A stretch of DNA of 64,000 nucleotides, from positions 682,001 to 746,000 of the forward strand of contig VNWV01000001.1 of NCBI GenBank assembly GCA_009801085.1, in the 5' to 3' direction. Position 1 is the stretch's first letter, and each line of letters begins with the position of its first letter. Below are positions 34,203-46,800 of the stretch, piece by piece. Origin of the DNA: Lasiodiplodia sp. COLG20 (lineage: Eukaryota > Ascomycota > Dothideomycetes > Botryosphaeriales > Botryosphaeriaceae). The notes under the pieces were generated by a model. It saw nothing but the letters and a program-made list of their open reading frames with translations. It made no database searches and was not told the origin of the DNA. The translations under genes and the position numbers were made by a program.

Positions 34203-34549
34203 GTTTACAGTTGGAGAGCGGAAAGTATGAAAAGAGAGTTCAAGTGGACGTTCGGGATTCAGAGACAAGAGAGCCGAAGGCTAGCGCGAAGAACTGAGAC
34301 AGGGGATTGACTAAGCTCACCCAAAATACATGATTTTTCACAATACTCGCGAGAAATTATTCAACTTGTGTGGGAACTTGAAGCTACCATTCGGACGTAT
34401 GTATAATTGTTAATTCGACATTTATAGCTTCAACTGCCCATGACATGAGAGAAAACAGAGTCATGCTAGCCTTCAGCTGCACGCTAAGGCCGAATGCAGA
34501 AAAGGCTGCCTATCACTGTTGATGAATATGAAAACTGACCAATCGTTGC
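34203..34549. other. Intergenic region containing a palindromic element
   Basis: 347 bp between the F-box start and the RidA stop, both on the minus strand. It holds copy 4 of the palindromic element at 34366-34446 and otherwise nothing recognisable. Confidence 0.55.
34366..34446. repeat. MITE-like palindromic element, copy 4
   Basis: The left part TGTGTGGGAACTTGAAGCTA, then CCATTCGGACGT, is followed by TTAATTCGACATTTATAGCTT and CAACTGCCCATGACATGAGA. The left arm has decayed more than in copies 2 and 3, but the right arm keeps GCTTCAACTGCCCATGACAT. About 81 bp. Confidence 0.7.
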
Positions 34550-35022
34550 TTATTCCTTGTCGCCAACTCCCGGCTCATCCAGAGCTACCACCTCAATCTC
34601 TACCCTCATGTCGTCCTCGCCAAGCCGAGTAACACCGACGCAAGTCCAGATGGGACGGTGATTTGGCATCCACTTCTTAAAGTTGCGAACCATTGCCTCC
34701 AAAGCCTCGTTGTTGAGCGGCACATGGTAAGAGTTAACGCGGAAGACCTGAGACCAGCCCTTTCCGCCGGCATCTCGTAGGTTTAGGTCGACGTTCTTGA
34801 ATGCTTGATCGATCTGGGCGTTGATCTCCTTGTAGAAAACCTTGGTTTCGGGATCCCACCCACCTGTTCATGTCAGCATTTGTATCTCTGGCGGAAACGT
34901 TTCGGCGTACCTTGGCCAGCGCATTCAATTCGGTTTCCTACGCGGACAGCCTGGCTGTAGTAGAAATTTTCAGCGGCGGCTTTTCCAAACCCCTCGTAAC
35001 TGTAGTACTTGAGGCCTGACAT
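34550..35022 (-). CDS. RidA/YjgF/YER057c family protein
   Basis: Exons 35022-34911 and 34863-34550 around a 47-nt intron give 141 residues. The family hydrolyses reactive enamines/imines released by PLP-dependent enzymes, or has related deaminase roles. The splice creates IECAGQGGWDPETK. The fold signature near the C terminus is HRPIWTCVGVTRLGEDDMR followed by VEIEVVALDEPG, with the Arg and Glu that line the RidA pocket at the expected places. There is no mitochondrial presequence if the ATG at 35022 is used. An upstream in-frame ATG at 35070 (MVEKNQSPFSLNPSAI) could add 16 residues. It lies about 300 bp from the divergent regulator at 35326, which may control it. Confidence 0.88.
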
Positions 35023-35325
35023 GATTGCAGATGGGTTGAGAGAGAAAGGAGATTGATTCTTTTCCACCATGGGCGATGGTTGTTCAAATAGTAAAAGTCA
35101 CGTGATAGGGACTAAGGGCGGAATATATATTCCTCTTCCGGCTGAGAGAGCTGATGACAAACCTACCACCACTCAACCCGCAGAGTTCCGCTCGAAAAGC
35201 CAATTCCTGGGTCTGTAACGTCACAGTACCGCGTTCTCTTACGTTTTCCTGCTTCTCCAACAGCCCGTGGTTCGGCTCTGTTGTCTTACCCGACGATTAA
35301 CAGAACCGCTCTTCTCGCCACATCA
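35023..35325. other. Short divergent promoter region
   Basis: 303 bp between the divergent RidA-family gene and the Zn2Cys6 regulator. A run of the form GGAATATATATTCC near 35118-35131 is palindromic and TATA-like. Nothing else was seen. Confidence 0.5.
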
Positions 35326-37593
35326 ATGGCTCCAGAGCAGTTGCTGAATGCACAGCAGCAATCAGGCACTGCTACGGCGTCTAGGACAGTTAGGAGGAAA
35401 TACACGTCCAAGGCCTGCGAAGAATGCCGGCGTCGACGGGCAAAGGTAGGGTCGAGCATGGCCCGATCCGGTGTAATGTTTCCATGCTGACCCTGGCTAG
35501 TGTGACGGTAAAAGACCAACCTGTTCTCGATGCACAGACCGGAAGATCGACTGCCGTTATCGCTTCGAGGAAGATGGGCGCCGCCCAGCCCCCAAGTCAT
35601 ACGTCCAGCTGCTCCGGAACCGAATCGAAGTCCTGGAACGAGTCCTGCGCTCGCACGGCATTGATTTCGATGCCGAGGTAGCAAGGCTCACTGCAGAGGA
35701 TGGCGCCTCCCAGACAATCCAGGCATCCGCCTCCACTTTTCCCCAAAGCCAGAGCTCCGCCGAGTTTGAAGAGCTTTGCGTAGCATTCGAGGGGGCCCTT
35801 TCCTTTGACGAATCTTTGAATTTCGATCAAGACGGCGAGCTTCGCTATTTCGGATCCACAAGTGGTCGCCTCGATTTCCACCCTTGCGGATACAAAGGCA
35901 CCGATTTTCCAAGCGATGCACCACAGCCGCTGCCGCACGAGACCCAGCCAACCACTCTCACCCCACCCTTCGAAGAAGACCCAATCGTACCGGAACATGT
36001 CAGAGAAGAACTCATCGGCCTTTACTTCCTCTATGACCAACCTTGGCTTCAAGTGGTGAATGAGGCCCTCTTCCGAGAAAGCTACCGCAACGGTGGCCGC
36101 TTCTGCACCCCATTGCTGCTGAATTGCATCCTCGCGCTCGGGTCCAGGTTTACAGAAAGGCCGGAGCTACGCTCAGATCCGGATGACTCCAACACGGCGG
36201 GGATCGTGTTTCTCGACAAGGCGAAAGTGCTGCTCTCACTTGACATGAAACGGCCGAGCACCACAACACTTCAGTCTCTTTGCCTTATAGCAACCATGTG
36301 CTTCGTAAGTAGAAGATCAGGACCATGAGCAGCTGGAACTGACTGACGCAGGCAATCGGAGCTGATGCCGCTGGATGGCTCCATAGCGGCATGGCGATGC
36401 GCTTAGCTCTGGACATGGGAATGAACCTGGACTCGGACCTGCTGGCTCGATCCGAACTCATGTCCGCAGAAGAAGCAGATCTGAGACGACAGATATATTG
36501 GTCGCTATACTGTGACGATAAGCTGGCGGCAAGCTACACTGGTCGAGTTTGTACCATGTTGGTGAGTTTCTGTTCCATCTCGTTGTTCAGCGCAATGTCA
36601 CTGATGCATTGAACAAGGATGCTCAAGGCGTCGTCAAAATCCCGTCAAACTCAAAGCCACCTCTGACTGCTCTCATTTCACTGTCTCGTATCTTGGAGAA
36701 GATCCTCATGGGCTTGTACGTTCCCGTTACCCTGCACTAGAGCCGAGCTAACTTTCAGCAGATACGCCCCGAAACCTGCATTAAAAGGCCCACAGAAAGC
36801 CCAGTTCCTTTCATGCTGCATTCTAGAACTGAAAAACTGGTTCTATGATCTCCCGAGCGAGATGCGCATCGATAGGCTCACGGAAAAACGCGCCCCGCAA
36901 GTGTATACGACGCACATGGTCTACCACACGTCGTTCATCCTCCTCATGAAACCCTTCCTGGCCAAGGATCAGCCGGAAGCCCAAAGCGCCGAGCGCAACG
37001 ACATGGCCAAAAAGGCCGCTGCCATCTGCTACGAGGCCAGCCGCCAGATGATCCTTGTCGCCCGCAAGTACCAACACCTGTACGGCAGCTTCCGCAAGAG
37101 CCCCGTGACGGCCACACACTGCTCCCTCTCGGCCGCCCTGACCCTGATGCACATATCGAAGCTGAACGGAGAAAAAGTGCCCAAGGCCAACAGCAAGCAC
37201 GCGCGGATGATCGAGGCCTGTCTCGAGGTTCTGAAGGAGCTGTCTACCTCATGGGATATCGCAAGACGGCTTAGAGAGAACCTCGTGAAGCTTTACGAGC
37301 AGTTCTGCGGCAGTGAGGGAACCCAGAGTGGCGCGCCGGGCAATGTTGAGAAAACGCTTGACCGTGTTTCGCAGCTTACGAGTCCGGCCGCCGACGACGC
37401 GTTGCCCTTCTTCCTGGAAGGGCCGTCCACCGAAGTTGGCGGCTATACCGCTTTGGGAGATTTCACAGAGGACATGCTGTTGGATGAGTCTTTGTGGGGA
37501 ACTGCGGGCCAAGACCTCGCGTTTGACCCTCTACAGAGCGAATACATGGGAACCAATTCTCTCGATCGCTGGCGCTTTGACGACATATGGTAG
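35326..37593 (+). CDS. Zn2Cys6 transcription factor with fungal-specific domain
   Basis: Five exons (35326-35445, 35501-36304, 36352-36561, 36618-36715, 36762-37593) give 687 residues. The zinc cluster is built across intron 1: KACEECRRRRAK plus CDGKRPTCSRCTDRKIDC, with regular spacing. A linker and coiled coil follow (RRPAPKSYVQLLRNRIEVLE). This arrangement is often labelled NIT-4/NirA-like in databases, but that does not prove a nitrogen role. The middle homology region shows PWLQVVNEALFRESYRNGG, then WLHSGMAMRLALDMGMNLDS and RRQIYWSLYCDDKLAASYTG, the hallmark of the fungal transcription factor domain. The C terminus is acidic (LGDFTEDMLLDESLWG) and could activate transcription. It ends 230 bp from the 3' end of the siderophore synthetase, so a link to that pathway is possible but not shown. 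Confidence 0.92.
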
Positions 37594-37822
37594 AACGCAC
37601 TTCTGCATGGGGAACCGAACATTTGAAGGAAGTGATTATATACGTAATAACAATAAACTCTTTACAGCCCTAGTCTAACCCGTAGCTATTCTAAACGATG
37701 CGTGAATACAAAGGTTACATAATTGAATACAGAAGGAAATTTTTCTCTACCAAGTAGGAGCGCTCATCCGATAGGGTCAATCTGTATATGCAGATGAGCA
37801 TTCACCACTGTACAAGGAGCAT

Positions 37823-40800
37823 CTACTCCATCATGGTCTTGAACTCCTCGGCCATGTCGTTCACCAACTGCTCGGCCTTCGCGAGATCCAGCAGTTCGAC
37901 GTTGCAAAAGACGCCCATGTCCAATTTTCCTCCCCTGGTGGTCGCTTCGACATCGAGAGAATGCTGCAAAAACCCATGTTAGCAGACTGCACAAAAAAAA
38001 AGGCGCACGGTTAGGTCCGGATCTAAACTTACCAGGTAAGCGTCACCAACCACGTTGTTCTTCAACTCGGCCGGCACCTCAAAGGGCCCGTCTTCGCTCT
38101 TCTCCACCCTGCTCCATCCTCCCTTCATGTCCTCGTTCTCCACCTCCCGTACCCTCACACCAGCCTCGCTCTTGCCCACCTCCTCGCCCTCTGGCAGCTT
38201 CAAGAAGTTCACAAACGAATCCACCTTCACGCCCGTCCAGCGCTCAATCTGCCACAGTCCGGCCCCGGCGTTCTCCACGCTGCCGATGCTCCTCAGATCC
38301 TCCTGAACCTCCCTCGCCATCTCGAAGACGCTCCTCCGACCGAGCGGTCCGCGCACCCGCAGCGGCACGAGGTTGACCGTGGGCGCCGCGACCTCTGCGA
38401 GCCCGTCGATGGCGTGCGAGCGGTTGGCGAGCCAGATGCCGAACACGACGCCCTGGCCGTCGCCGTCGTGGCCCGCGAGGCCGGCGTAGAGCCGAGCGTA
38501 CGCGGCCAGGAAGAGGGACTGCACGTTGAGGCCTTGCTTCATCGCCGCCGCCTCCAGCGTGGCGACCGAGTCGCAGATGTTGGGCTTGAACACGCTGACG
38601 CGGCCCGGGCGCGCGGATCGGGGCTGCTGCAGCAGCCTGGCGGCCGGCGCGGCGTCCTTGAGGTAGCTTGACCAGAAGGCCTCTGCCTTTGATGCGGCGT
38701 CGGCGGATGCTGACGCGGCGATGAGCGCAGGGAATGCCGCTGGAGGGTTCGGCTTTGCCGAAGGCTGGTTGCACAGAGCTTCGTACTGCTGCATCAGGAT
38801 GGGGAGGCTGACGCCGTCGTAAAGCGCGTGGTGGAGCTTGACGGTGAGCAGCCAGCCGTCGTGCTGCTTGTTGGCAACAAGTTTGGCGAAGGGTTGCCTG
38901 ATGTTTGATGGCACCGGCTCCCAGCTCTGCAGCGGCTCACGCTCTCCCTCTGAGTGTCGGCCCAGCACATTCTTGAATTTCTGCGAAACCTTGCGAATCA
39001 ATGACCTGGTTCTGGAGGTGCTCCGCTTCTTCTGAAGCTTCTTGGGGCTCGATGTTGGAGTGTAGGCGTTGATTGCCTGGAATCCTTGCTCAGACTGCTT
39101 CAAGACAACCTGGATGAACGGTGTCTCCTTGTTTCCACTGGCAACCAGCATGGTTCGGAGGATGGGGTTGGCCGAAACAAGGGCGGCCCATGCCTCGCGG
39201 AGACGTTCCTCGTCAACAGCGTCCTTGATGTGATACTTGAAACTGGGGAACAGAAGAGATCCTTCGGTTTTCTGCCACACAGACAGCATGAATACCTGGC
39301 CGGAAGTGGCTGGTATGACTTGTTCGACGTCCTCAGGTGAGATCTTAGCATCTTTCAAGAGGCCCTCCACCTTCAGCGGGTGGAGGATACTTGTCAAAAC
39401 CTTGGCCGGGTCAGCGTCAGGCGCCGTGATAGCATTCGATTTCCGACTCTCAATGACTTGAGCCATCTTTTCAACAGTAGCCGCGCGCAGCATCTCGCTA
39501 ACACTGAGCTTGATCGACTTCTTCTTAAGCAGCGAGGATACCTTGATAGCGCTGATTGAGTCCAGACCCAAGTGGAATATGGTCAGATCCTTTGTGATGT
39601 CCAGTTCTGGAACCTTTGAAACTGCGGAGAGAACCTCACGGATCATCTTTTCGGACTCGGTCCACTCCGTCGAAGCGCTAGTGCCATTGGTCAGGGCTCT
39701 GTCATCTTCAGCATCGCTATTCTCGGCTGACTGGTCCCTGAACGGAGGTAGGCCGCAAACCGAAGCGCCGTCATCGCCGTATGAAACGACGCCAGCATCG
39801 GGCGAGGCAATGATGCTCTTCATGACGGCATCAACACGGTCGAGAAGCTGCTGGGAACCTTCTTCATCAAACACGTTCGACTTGCAGGCCGTGCGCCAGA
39901 CGAGGTTGTCTCCTACGGCCTCCATTTCGACAGCCACAGGATACTCGACATCAGCGGCGCCTCCAACAGACTCATACAGTGCCTCGGAGGCTCCTTGGTC
40001 GTCGTCGCCGGGTCGAGTTTGGAAGATGAACAGCGTATCGAAGAGGGATTTGCCGTTGGTCTCTGCTGCAGCCTTGGCCTTACGGAGTGGGTAGTGCTGG
40101 AACTGCCTCATGGTGCTGATGTTCTCTTGCATATACCTCAGCATATCCTTCCTCGTGCCATGAATGATGGATCTGACTGCCACGGTATTCATTGTCGGAA
40201 ACATGACATCTTCCGCTTCATGACTGTCTCTTCCCGACAGGACCACGCCGAAAACGAGATCTAGTCTGCCGAGATAAGAGGCCAGAACAAGCGACCAGCA
40301 CGTCTGTCCAAGAGCTTGCAGGGTAATGCCGGCATTCTTGCAGAAGGCACGGAGAGTTTCAACAGAGACGGATCCCGTGTGCTCCTTGCGGTGAACCTGT
40401 AGCCCGGTGCTGAGATCTTGCACGCGACCTTCTGAAAGAAGTCCGCTCGGCGCTCCACCGAGGAAGTCGCGCCAGAAAGTCGCAGCCTTCTCTCCCGATG
40501 CGTTAAGGATATCCTCTAGAACATGGTCATACGCAGGCCGGGCATTGACGTCACCGGCATATGCAGCCTGCACGTCATTGTGAAGGAGCCCCAGAGACCA
40601 GCCATCGTACAGAGCGTGCGCGATGGATAGAACAAGGTAGACGTCGGACTTGCACCGGATGATGTTGACTTGGAACAGGTCTGCCTTGCCACCATGTTCG
40701 GCAGTTTGGGACCTGATCCTATTCACTATCGTGTCAATGTCATCGAGTGAAGCGGCCTCGATTTCTCCAACGATGAAGCCTTGGGGTTTGTGGACAACCT

Positions 40801-43800
40801 GCGCGAATGACATGTCGAGGTCAGGGTCGTCCACTTCTTCAAACGTCGTGCGAAGAATAGCTGAGCTGCGGTACACGCCGACCCACGCCTGTTTCATCTT
40901 CTCGATATCCATGCCTGGCGCGAGTTTCATGACGTCATGGTTGAAGTAGTGATGGAACTCTGAGGACAACATCTCGGCAATCATGGCTTCCTGCAGAGGA
41001 GTAGCTGGTAGGATTCGCTCCACATTCTCCAAGTATTCTCCACCAGCATTCCGGAAATGGTCTGTAAGTTTGGCTTGCTGAGAGTCGAGAGTAGCGCCTG
41101 GAGTCACAGCTTGGCTATCGGCAGTCTTCTCAGTGACCTCGTTGGTCATCCTTGGGATCGTCAAGCTACGCATGATCTGACTGACGGGCAGGTTAATTCC
41201 GCTCTTCTTCAGTCTTGAAGAGAGCTTGATGGCATCTATACTGTCCAAGCCGAGCTCGAAGATGGTTGTGTGCTCATCTACCTCGGACGGCTCGATTCCT
41301 GCAAGAGTCGCGATCTCTTCCTGAAGGCAGCGGGCAACGGGCGTCCATTCAAAACCTTCGACACCGTTTAGGTGGCCGTTGGCATGCCCATTGACACCGT
41401 TGACGTAGGCTGAGCTGACTGAGTGGATCTCCCCGACAGTGTCTGAAACGAGCGCCTCGGGGTTTTCGAGTAGGTTTTGAAGAGCATTCCGGAACTCACT
41501 CAGGAGGGCGGTCAATGCCTCGCGATCAGCAATGTGTCCTTGAGCTACGATTGTCAAGCCCAACGATCCATTTTGCTTTTGCTCCACTTCAAGTGCAAGC
41601 GGGTAATCGGCTTCGGGCTGATCCTCCAGCAATGACCACAAAGACTTGTCAGGCTCACCATCCTCAAGCTCCTTCTGGAAGACGAAGAGAGTGTCGAACA
41701 GAGGCTCACTGGGGGCCCGCTTACTCCACTTCATGATGTCGCGAAGTGGGGTATGCTGATACGGAAGGGCAGAAGTATTGAAATCATGACACCTGCGCAC
41801 GACCTGGGACCATGTGTCGTCCTGGGTAAAGTTGATATGGAAGGGAATCGTGTTGAACATGGGTCCGATGGTGCGGTCAGCTCCCTCAAAGTCGATTGAC
41901 CTGCCAGAGACGACCATACCAAGCGTGACGGCGCCATCAAAGTGTTCCTGGAGAACAGATGTCCAGCAAGCTTGTATCAATGCTTGGTGCGTCACATCGA
42001 GTTTTCTCCTGGTACTTTCAAACGACTCCAAAGCTTCTAGAGTTCCATTGACGGTGATGTCCTGGTCTTGAGGGGAGGAAGTAAGACCACGCATGATGCA
42101 ACTGCGAGCTGTGGACAGATGCGCAGTCCAGAATGACTTGGCTTCAGGCATGTTCCTCAGGGGGCCGTAAGGAAGTACCTCTAAGAAAGCAGGGCCAAAG
42201 TCGACTTGCTGGTTTCCCTTGTATTCAGCCTCGACTGCTTGAAGAAGCATTGGAAGACTAGCACCGTCGTACAAAACGTGCATGATGTGGACCGATAGAA
42301 TCTTCTTTCCGGGAGAGACAGTTGTGACGAGCTCGAAAGGCCGCATAAGCTTGTCTCTGTTTTGCAACCACCACTTGAGCTTTCGCGTGTCGAGATACTC
42401 TTCAACTTCTTCGGGATTTGTCACTGACGTCTCAACCCAAGGTAGTGGCTGATTTCGGAGAACAACTTGGATGTAGCCGTTATCCGTGGGAATGAATCGG
42501 GCACGCAGAATCTGGATCGATCTGTACGCTTTCTCCCAAGCGGCCTGCAACTTGGATAGGTCAACATCTGGAGAAAGTTCAAACCTGAAAGTCGCAAAGT
42601 AGACTGGTTTATCGCTTTCCAGTGAGCGAGAGATGATGCCTTGCTGGAGCGGAGAGCAAGGGGCGATGCCTTCGATTGCATCCTGCTGCACACCAAGCGA
42701 CCGGGATGCGATCGCCTTATATTGATGCTGGCACGCAGAAACCGTCTGTTTGGCTGCTTGAATAGAGGCTCGGTCCGCTCCAGAATCCTTCGAGGAGAGA
42801 GCCTTAGCAAGGCGACTAAGGACAGGATTCTTCATGACAACTGATGCGTGAGCGTTGCGGAAACCGGCCTTCCTCAGCGCACCGGCGAAGCCGATGACGG
42901 AAATCGAGTCGAGACCGAGCTCAAAGATGCTAGAGCTCCTTGAGATGTCGCTGCCATCAACCGATGCCATTGACGCGAGTACCTCGGCAACCTTCTTCTC
43001 ATCGGCAGTAGAAACAGCACCACCGTCTCCCGATGATGTTGAGATAGACTGAAGTTGCTCGGGACTAAGTTCGGAGTAGAGCTGCTTGAGGTGCTTGCCA
43101 TCGGCCTTGTTGTTCGGAGAGAGCGGCATTGACGTAAGAGGGATGAAGTGAGTAGGAACCATGTAAGCTGAGAGCTTCGACCGGCATGCTTCTGCAGCCA
43201 CCTGCATGGCCTCTTTTCCACTCTGGCTCACGGCAGGTTTTTCCTTCTTGACAAGCGTCGACTTGGTGACAATGAAGCTGACAAGCTGGTCCTTTTGCTG
43301 TTTGGGGTGTTTCAGCACCAAGGTAGCGACATCCAAAACCTCAGCTTCCGACTGATTGATGACGCTGTTGATCTCGCCTATCTCCAAGCGCTGACCGCGG
43401 AGCTTGACTTGGTCATCCGCACGTCCCAGGAAATCGAAGGATCCGTCGTGCAGGATACGAACCAAGTCGCCGGTGCGGTAAACCTTCTCGCCAAACTCGT
43501 CCAGATACGGGAACTTCTCATTGGTGAGGTCTGGACGGTTAAGGTATCCTTTGCCAACCAGCTTTCCGGAAACGCAGAGCTCACCGACCGCACCTCGCAT
43601 GACCGGAATACTTGTCTTGGGCCTGAAGACGAAGGAGCCAACATTGTCGAATTGAGGGCCAATGTTAGAAGGTTTGCCGTTGGCCGGAACGCGAGGGAAC
43701 ATGGTCACACCGATGGTTGCTTCTGTAGGGCCGTAACCATTGTGGATTACCTCGTATCTGCCAAAGTCATCAAGAATCTCCTGTTTCAGCGCCTCGCCGC

Positions 43801-46800
43801 CAGTAATGAAGACACCCTTCAGAAGAGTTGGCACCTGATCCGGTGTCAACTGCTTGGCCAAACTGGGCGTCAGGTCAATGTGAGTAATGCCGAGGGCAGT
43901 GATAGAATCAGCAAGATCTTCGAAAATCAAGTCTCTCGGTGCAGACACGAGCCTAATACCTTCAGACCAGGTCCAGTATTGCTCGAGGACTGAAACGTCG
44001 AAATGGAAAGAAGCGAACTGGAGCCATTTTGAGTCTGCATCCCAGCGCGGGTAGAAGAGCCTCGAGAAAGCTAGCATAGCCTGTACCGCGTTCTCGTGAG
44101 TAAGCTCGCATCCTTTTGGAGTTCCCGTCGTCCCGGAAGTGTAGAGGCAGTAGCTGAGGTCTTGAGGGGTGATGGCTCTTGACAGTTCAGGCTTTCCGGC
44201 CGAGAGCTTCGAATAGTCGACTTCATCGAGGTTGATGATTGGCACGCTGACCTGGCCTTGTAGAGGTTCCGTCTGGCTCCTCATCGACACAACCATGGAT
44301 GCCTTCGAATCTTGAGTAATGAATGCTTTGCGGGCGACGGGTGCTCCGGGGTCCAAAGCAACGTAGGCACATCCCGCTTTCAGGATACCCAGAATACCGA
44401 AAGAGGCTTCAGGGCACTTGTCGAAACAGATCGCCACAAGACCACCTGGCTGGACGCCGTAACTCTTTAGGAGGTTGGCAATCTTGTTGCCCTCTTCGTC
44501 CAGTTCCTTGTAGGTCCAGCATCGACTGGTGACCTTCATATCCTCAATCTCCGTTGCGAACTCGAAGGCAATCTTGTCAGGGTGCTGGCGGGCACTCCTT
44601 TCAACGAATTCATGGAGAAGGCTGACGTCTGTCTGAATCTCGCGCTCTTTGGGAGGTGTGATGGAGAGAAGCTCCTGCGACTTTTTGAAGGCATCATCCA
44701 CCTGTCCGTCAGGATGAAAGATGAGATCAACCAATATCTGGTCTAGCTGATCGAGCATCACCTTGGCCTGCTCCTCAGGAAGGCGATCTGACCTGTAAGT
44801 GATTCTCAACTCGAGCTTGTCTCCATCAGTAGGCTCAAGCTCAATGGACACAGCGGCATCGACGGTTGCATCTTCATCAACCAGCTTCCAGTGAGTTTTC
44901 TTGCCGCTTCCGCTTGAGAGCTTCTGGTAGGCAAATATGGTGTCGAACAGAGCCTCATCCGGATGGCCCGTCCAGCGCTGAATCTTTGTCAGAGGCGTGA
45001 ACTGGTGCTTGCGGACAGTAGTGGTGAATGCCATCATGCTATCGAGAAGAGCACGGTTGCTCGGGTTATTCCGAGCCGGCAGTGGAACAGTGGTGATGCA
45101 TGGGAAAGCAACCTCCTCAACGCTCTCGTCATTCCGACCGGAGAAGACGACACCGAAAGTCGCAGCATCCTCCCCAATGTACGCCGAAAGGAGGCGGGCC
45201 CAAGCAGCTTGGCCGGCAGCTTGAACAGTGATTCCGGTCTTGCGGCAGCCTGCCTCGAGTTGAGTTTGACTTTGAGAGCAGGTCTTGGACAAGACCAACG
45301 TCCGACCTTCCTTGACACGGAGCGGGGTCATACTGGGGAAAGCGTTGACAAAGACGTCATTTCCTTTCTCTTCCCAGAAGTGCTTGCGTTCTTCGCTTTC
45401 ATCACTGCTTGAAAGGAGGATGGAGCTCAGGACGGGTTGGAATGGCTTAGGTGCGGGCACCTTCCCATCAAGACAAAAGGCCGTAACCTCGTCAAGGAGA
45501 ATGCGCAAGCTCTGGGCATCGTACAAAGAGTGTAGGATGGAGAGATGAAGAGAGACTCCGTCCGTGGAATCGACCAAGAGCGCACGGAAAGCATTCTTGT
45601 GGAGGCCACGCAAGATATCCCGCCGGGAATCTTCTCGCCATTCTAGAACCTGTGCCTCAACGGATTCAGACTCTTCCATCCTAGATACTGGCGCAAGGGA
45701 AGCGTCATGTGCGTACGTGACCAAGGCGAATGGTGACTGAGTACTATTGACATGCACAAATCCAGACCGCAGGATCTCATGCTTCGCGTAAAGCAAGCGC
45801 AATGCCTGTTCCAAGGAGTCCAGGCTGATGTTTTCAAACCTGTATTGCATGTAATTGAGGTACATCATGCCCTCGGAGTGGAGAAATTGCGAGATCATGC
45901 CAGCCTGTAGTGGAGTACACGGGTGGACGGCGGCGATATCGTCAGCGTTGATTCCAAGATCTCCAGAGATATCCTGCCGGTGACGCTCTTCGAAGCCCTT
46001 GAAGTCGAACTTCTGCTCGTTCGATACGTGAGATCCTCCACTTTGCAGAAGCAGCGCGAGCTCTGCGCAGGTTGGGCGATCAAGGACGTCCGATGCGGTG
46101 ACCTTGAAGCCCCTCTTCCTCAGTCGGGCTGCGACCTGCACGGCACTGATACTATCGAGACCGAGTTGGTATATGGTTGTCTGCAGGCCAATACTTCCAG
46201 GTGCAACCTTCGACAGGCTTGCCAATGCCTCCCTGATTTCGAGCTCAGTGGGAGTCCAGTCGCGCTCATCATGGACTTCAGCGGTCTCCTGCCTTGCCTC
46301 CTCAGAATCCTGGAAGATTGTCTTGAGAGTCCGCTTGTCCACCTTCCCGGCAGCAGAAAGTGGGATGCGATCGATCAAGATAAGGAAGTTTGGCACCATG
46401 TAGGACGGTAGCTCGTCCGCGGCGGATTTCTTGGCTTTGTTCTTGATCTCATCGGCGTCGAGGCTGTCTTTGTCCGATCCCACTGCCAGGAAAGCCACAA
46501 TCTGATCCCTAGAAGACTCGGAGGCCTTGAGGACCTGCGTGGAGACAGTGGTAATGGCATCGTGAGAGTCTCGCAGAACAGCGCTGATCTCGCCAAGCTC
46601 AACACGAAGACCACGAATTTTGACCTGATCATCAGCACGTCCAACGAACTCAAAGGTGCCGTTTCCGAGCATTCGAACCACATCTCCCGATTTGTAGAAG
46701 CGCTGGCCGTGGCAGGAAACGAACCGTGCTTGAGTCATTTCGTGATTGGCATGGTACTCGCGAGCCACTTGAGAGCCACCAATGTACAGCTCACCAACAC

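Noticed and set aside
34266..34268. F-box protein start at 34268
   Set aside because: The codon is TTG; the first ATG in frame is at 34202.
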